Assembly (NCBI GenBank): GCA_034505235.1
Contig: JAPDQY010000167.1
Coordinates: 1-11,882 of the forward strand
Direction of reading: 5' to 3'
Source of the DNA: Coneutiohabitans thermophilus
GTDB taxonomy: Bacteria > Zhuqueibacterota > Zhuqueibacteria > Zhuqueibacterales > Zhuqueibacteraceae
DNA: 11,882 bases
The translations under genes and the position numbers were made by a program. Below are positions 7,285-11,882 of the stretch, piece by piece; the stretch's first letter is position 1, and every line of letters begins with the position of its first letter. The notes below the pieces were generated by a model. That model ran no database searches. It saw only the letters and a list, made by a program, of their open reading frames with translations, and was not told the origin of the DNA.

Positions 7285-7433
7285 GGGCAGTTTGCCCGCG
7301 CTACGCAAACTTCGTGGCCCTGGTAACTTTTCCAGAGCCCCACAATCGCCGGCAAGTTTGCCGGGCTGTGATACTCTGCCATGATGTCTGCCGGATGCTG
7401 TCATCTTTGATTTTATAGCAAGTTTTTGCTTGC
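7285..7433. repeat. Three small palindromes sharing GTTTGCC or GCAAGTTT, ahead of clpB
   Basis: GGGCA-GTT-TGCCC lies at 7285-7297, CCGGCAA-GT-TTGCCGG at 7349-7364, and GCAAG-TTTTTG-CTTGC at 7418-7433. The first two share AGTTTGCC, and the last two share GCAAGTTT. All lie 135-285 nt upstream of the clpB start. They could be operators, transcript hairpins or copies of a small genomic palindrome; none is followed by a T-run that would make a good terminator. They do not match the CIRCE element or the sigma-32 promoter. Confidence 0.45.
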
Positions 7434-7568
7434 CAGCTTGTCAGAAAATTACAGTGGTACACTCTTTGTCCATTTCCGTGCGAACGCGGTAACGCAAACA
7501 TTCCTGTCAAGTCATCCTGTGGGGTTTGGCAGAGATCAAATGCAATACGGAAAGGCGGAGAAGAAATC

Positions 7569-10190
7569 ATGACTCTCGATAAATTCACTCTTAAAGCGCA
7601 AGAGGCGATTACCGCCGCGCAGCAGCTTGCCGCAGAGGGCGGGCAGCAGCAAATCGAAGTCGAGCATCTGCTGCAGGCCTTGTTGCGCGACAGCGAGGGC
7701 GTCGCGGTGGCGATCTTGAAGAAGCTGGGCGCCAACCTGGGTCTGCTGCAAAGCCGGCTGGAGGAGGAACTGCGGCGCCTGCCGCGTGTTTCCGGCGCCG
7801 GTGCCGTCGGCAGCATTTACATTTCGAACCGGCTGGCCGGCGTACTCAATCAAGCACAAGCCGAGATGCGCCAGCTCAAAGACGAGTATGTCAGCACCGA
7901 GCATCTGCTGATTGCGATCGCAGAGGAGAAACAGGGCGCGGCCGGCAATTTGTTGCGGCAGCAGGGTGTCACGCGCGACAACATTTTCAAGGTGCTCAAG
8001 GAAATCCGCGGCACACAGCGCGTCACCGACCAGAATCCCGAGGGCAAATATCAGGCGTTGGAGCGGTATGGCCGCGATGTCACCGAACTGGCGCGCAGCG
8101 GGAAACTCGATCCGGTGATCGGCCGCGATGAGGAAATCCGGCGGGCGGTGCAGGTGTTGTCGCGCCGCACCAAAAACAATCCCGTGCTCGTCGGCGATCC
8201 CGGCGTCGGCAAAACCGCGATTGTCGAGGGCATTGCGCAGCGCATCGCGCACGGCGACGTGCCGGAGTCGCTGAAGAACAAGCGCCTCATTCAAATCGAA
8301 ATGGCGTCATTGGTGGCGGGCGCGAAATATCGCGGCGAATTCGAAGAGCGCCTGAAAGCCGTGTTGAAGGAGATTGAGAGCGCGGAAGGCGAGATCATTC
8401 TCTTCATCGACGAGCTGCACACCATGGTGGGCGCGGGCGCCGCGGAGGGCGCGGTGGATGCCGCCAACATGCTCAAGCCCATGCTGGCGCGCGGCGAGCT
8501 GCGTTTGATCGGCGCGACGACGCTGGACGAGTATCGCAAATACATCGAAAAAGACAAGGCGCTGGAGCGCCGCTTCCAGCCGGTGCTGGTGGACGAGCCT
8601 TCGGTGGAGGATACCATTTCGATTCTGCGCGGCCTGAAGGAGCGTTACGAGGTGCATCACGGCGTGCGCATCGCGGATTCCGCGCTGGTGGCGGCAGCCA
8701 CGCTGTCACACCGCTACATCTCCGAGCGCTTTCTGCCGGACAAGGCGATCGACCTGATCGACGAGGCCGCGGCCAAACTGCGCACCGAGATCGACTCCAT
8801 GCCGGAGGAGATCGACGAAATCGAACGCCGCATCAAACAGCTTGAAATCGAGCAGGTGGCGTTGAAGAAGGAGAGCGATGCCGCCTCGAAGGAACGGCTG
8901 GCCAAACTCAAGGAGGAGCTGGGCAATCTCAAGGAACAATCGTCCCGGCTCAAGGTGCGCTGGCAGGTCGAGAAGGACACCATCAAACAAATCCGCAGCG
9001 TGAAGGAGCAGATGGAACAGGCCAGACAGCAGGCGGAGAAAGCCGAGCGCGCCGGCGACCTGAACAAAGTTGCAGAGCTGCGCTACGGCACGCTGCCCGG
9101 CCTGGAAAAGCAGCTCAGTGCCCTGAATGAAAAGCTGGCCGCGCTGCACAAGGACGGCGCGCTGCTGAATGAAGAGGTCACCGAAGCCGACATCGCCGAA
9201 GTGGTGGCGCGCTGGACCGGCATTCCGGTGGCGCGCATGCTGGAAAGCGAAAAGGAAAAGATTTTGAAAATGGCGGACCGCCTGCGCCAGCGCGTGGTGG
9301 GGCAGGACGAGGCGATCGAGGCCGTCTCGTTTGCCGTGCGCCGCTCGCGCGCGGGCCTGAGTGAGGAAACCCGGCCCATCGGTTCCTTCATCTTTCTCGG
9401 CCCCACGGGCGTCGGCAAGACCGAGCTGGCGCGCGCCCTGGCGGAATTCATGTTTGACGATGAAAACGCGGTAGTGCGCATCGACATGTCGGAGTACATG
9501 GAGCAGTTCAATGTCTCGCGCTTGATCGGCGCGCCGCCGGGCTACGTGGGATACGAAGAAGGCGGCCAGCTCACCGAAGCCATTCGCCGCCGGCCCTATG
9601 CCGTGATCCTGCTCGATGAAATTGAGAAGGCGCATCCCGAGGTGTTCAACATTCTGCTGCAGGTGCTGGATGACGGCCGGCTGACCGACAGCAAGGGCCA
9701 TGTGGTGAATTTCAAGAACACGATCATCATCATGACCTCGAACCTGGGCGCGGAAACGATCATGCAGCGTTTCGAGCAGGCCGGCGGGGAGAATCAGGAA
9801 CGCATCTATCAGCGCACCAAGGAGGAGGTGCTGGAGATGCTGCGCCGCCGGTTGCGGCCGGAATTCCTCAACCGCGTGGACGAGATCATCATGTTCCATC
9901 CGCTCTCCCGCGCGCACCTGCGCGAGATTGTCGACATCCAGTTCAAACGCCTGGTGGCGGGCGTGCTGCAACGCCAGGGCATCGAAGCGACCCTGACGCC
10001 GGCGGCGAAGAATCTGCTGGCCGAGCAGGGCTTCGATCCGGTGTTCGGCGCGCGGCCGCTCAAACGTTTGATGCAGCGGCAAATCATCAACGCGCTGGCC
10101 ACCCGCATCCTGAGCGGCGAGCTGGCCAAGGGAGACAAGCTGCGCATCGACGCCAAAGACAACAAGCTGATTTATGAAAAGGTGAAATGA
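7569..10190 (+). CDS. clpB: ATP-dependent disaggregase ClpB (Hsp104 family)
   Basis: A complete 873-residue ClpB, the hexameric AAA+ chaperone that pulls polypeptides out of aggregates together with DnaK, DnaJ and GrpE in the cytoplasm. In order: a Clp-N double repeat (1-145); nucleotide-binding domain 1 with Walker A GDPGVGKT (209-216), pore-loop Tyr in GAKYRGEFE (Y254), Walker B LFIDELHT (D281, E282) and arginine fingers in ALERRF (R334, R335); the coiled-coil middle domain (about 408-530) that marks ClpB; nucleotide-binding domain 2 with Walker A GPTGVGKT (611-618), pore loop GAPPGYVGYEEGG (Y659) and Walker B ILLDEIEKAHP (D683, E684); and the C-terminal small domain. There is no ClpP-binding IGF or VGF tripeptide loop, which separates it from ClpA, ClpC and ClpX. 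All key residues are present and the length is typical. GGAG (7557-7560) lies 8 nt before the ATG. The gene appears to be transcribed alone and ends in a terminator 45 nt downstream. Heat-shock control is likely from the family, but no known heat-shock element was found. Confidence 0.98.
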   Translation: MTLDKFTLKAQEAITAAQQLAAEGGQQQIEVEHLLQALLRDSEGVAVAILKKLGANLGLLQSRLEEELRRLPRVSGAGAVGSIYISNRLAGVLNQAQAEMRQLKDEYVSTEHLLIAIAEEKQGAAGNLLRQQGVTRDNIFKVLKEIRGTQRVTDQNPEGKYQALERYGRDVTELARSGKLDPVIGRDEEIRRAVQVLSRRTKNNPVLVGDPGVGKTAIVEGIAQRIAHGDVPESLKNKRLIQIEMASLVAGAKYRGEFEERLKAVLKEIESAEGEIILFIDELHTMVGAGAAEGAVDAANMLKPMLARGELRLIGATTLDEYRKYIEKDKALERRFQPVLVDEPSVEDTISILRGLKERYEVHHGVRIADSALVAAATLSHRYISERFLPDKAIDLIDEAAAKLRTEIDSMPEEIDEIERRIKQLEIEQVALKKESDAASKERLAKLKEELGNLKEQSSRLKVRWQVEKDTIKQIRSVKEQMEQARQQAEKAERAGDLNKVAELRYGTLPGLEKQLSALNEKLAALHKDGALLNEEVTEADIAEVVARWTGIPVARMLESEKEKILKMADRLRQRVVGQDEAIEAVSFAVRRSRAGLSEETRPIGSFIFLGPTGVGKTELARALAEFMFDDENAVVRIDMSEYMEQFNVSRLIGAPPGYVGYEEGGQLTEAIRRRPYAVILLDEIEKAHPEVFNILLQVLDDGRLTDSKGHVVNFKNTIIIMTSNLGAETIMQRFEQAGGENQERIYQRTKEEVLEMLRRRLRPEFLNRVDEIIMFHPLSRAHLREIVDIQFKRLVAGVLQRQGIEATLTPAAKNLLAEQGFDPVFGARPLKRLMQRQIINALATRILSGELAKGDKLRIDAKDNKLIYEKVK

Positions 10191-10234
10191 ACGGCGGCTG
10201 ACATTGCCCACGGTGGGCCGCCACAGTGTGCCGG

Positions 10235-10270
10235 CCGGCCGGGCTCTCCCGCCCGGCCGGTTTTCTTTTT
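10235..10270 (+). terminator. Rho-independent terminator after clpB
   Basis: A perfect 10-bp GC-rich stem (CCGGCCGGGC at 10235-10244 and GCCCGGCCGG at 10251-10260) closes a 6-nt loop TCTCCC and is followed directly by TTTTCTTTTT. It begins 45 nt after the clpB stop codon and should separate clpB transcripts from the Tricorn gene. Confidence 0.9.
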
Positions 10271-10285
10271 CGGACAACTTCCGCC

Positions 10286-10314
10286 TTGCTTTGCTGTGCC
10301 GCATTCTGTAGATT
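10286..10314 (+). promoter_or_regulatory. Candidate promoter of the Tricorn-type gene
   Basis: TTGCTT (10286-10291) and TAGATT (10309-10314) are separated by 17 nt, the ideal spacing for a housekeeping sigma factor, and match the consensus hexamers at 3 of 6 and 4 of 6 positions. It lies between the clpB terminator and the GTG start and would give a leader of about 60 nt. The match is modest and the sigma preferences of this organism are unknown. Confidence 0.3.
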
Positions 10315-10384
10315 GCCCCGCAGTATCACCAGCACACCGGCTCTTGCCCCTCTCACCCCAAGCGCGCGATGCAAGGAGGCTTCC

Positions 10385-11882
<1,498 letters not shown>

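Larger units (their letters stand above)
6744..7568. other. 825-nt divergent intergenic region between the lipoprotein operon and clpB
   Basis: The region separates a minus-strand operon (starting at 6743) from plus-strand clpB (7569), so it should contain both promoters. Positions 6744-7010 are GC-rich with no feature I can name. Positions 7016-7193 carry an imperfect tandem repeat and are visibly richer in A and T. Positions 7239-7433 contain several small palindromes. Short open frames crossing it (for example 6825-7142 minus and 6936-7268 plus) run through the repeats or the start of the lipoprotein gene and do not look like proteins. A weak Bacteroidetes-style promoter (TTG at 7438-7440, 20 nt, then ACTCTTTG at 7461-7468) is the only candidate I can offer for clpB; I saw none for the minus-strand operon. 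Confidence 0.6.

Noticed and set aside
7430..7480. A sigma-32-type or CIRCE heat-shock element for clpB
   Set aside because: CTTGTCA (7437-7443) followed by TGTCCATTT (7467-7475) has a spacer of about 23 nt, too long for sigma-32, and no TTAGCACTC-type inverted repeat is present.
8706..10304. A 532-codon open frame on the minus strand opposite clpB
   Set aside because: It is the mirror of a fully conserved ClpB; the protein sequence has no motif and its codon pattern follows the sense gene.

Overview
The window is 11.9 kb of GC-rich bacterial chromosome with six protein genes, the last of them cut by the right edge. The organism is most likely a member of the FCB superphylum or an allied candidate phylum (KSB1 or Calditrichota-like). 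The pointers are a secreted protein ending in a YPNPF-type C-terminal module of the kind used for type IX secretion or FlgD-like Ig folds, long membrane-bound SpoIIE-type phosphatases, and a bacterial Tricorn protease. This placement is inference from protein style; there is no rRNA or marker gene to fix it. No tRNA, rRNA, insertion sequence, CRISPR array or phage gene was seen.

Layout: positions 1-270 hold no convincing gene. Positions 271-6743 carry four genes, all on the minus strand. Read in transcription order they are a small envelope lipoprotein with a toast-rack/DUF4097-like beta fold (5844-6743), a polytopic membrane protein with a cytoplasmic PP2C/SpoIIE serine phosphatase domain (3390-5819, only 24 nt after the lipoprotein), an ATP-grasp-like protein of unknown substrate (2018-3196, after a 193-nt gap), and a secreted LVIVD-repeat beta-propeller protein with a carboxypeptidase-regulatory-like domain and a sorting-type C-terminus (271-1926, after an 85-nt gap). 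Positions 6744-7568 form an 825-nt divergent intergenic region with an imperfect 80-bp tandem repeat and three small palindromes upstream of clpB. The plus strand then carries clpB (7569-10190), a strong intrinsic terminator, and the 5' half of a Tricorn-type protease gene starting at a GTG (10385 to the window end).

The right half is a protein quality-control neighbourhood: ClpB rescues aggregates with DnaK, and Tricorn degrades peptides downstream of larger proteases. The terminator and a candidate promoter between them suggest separate transcription. The left half is envelope or signalling in character. The lipoprotein-phosphatase pair is the best supported operon and could link an envelope signal to a partner-switching pathway whose STAS and anti-sigma partners are not in this window. 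The least explained gene is the ATP-grasp-like protein: the order of its motifs resembles circularly permuted ATP-grasp ligases, but no peptide or amine substrate gene lies beside it. I found no clear evidence of a wholly new multi-gene system.
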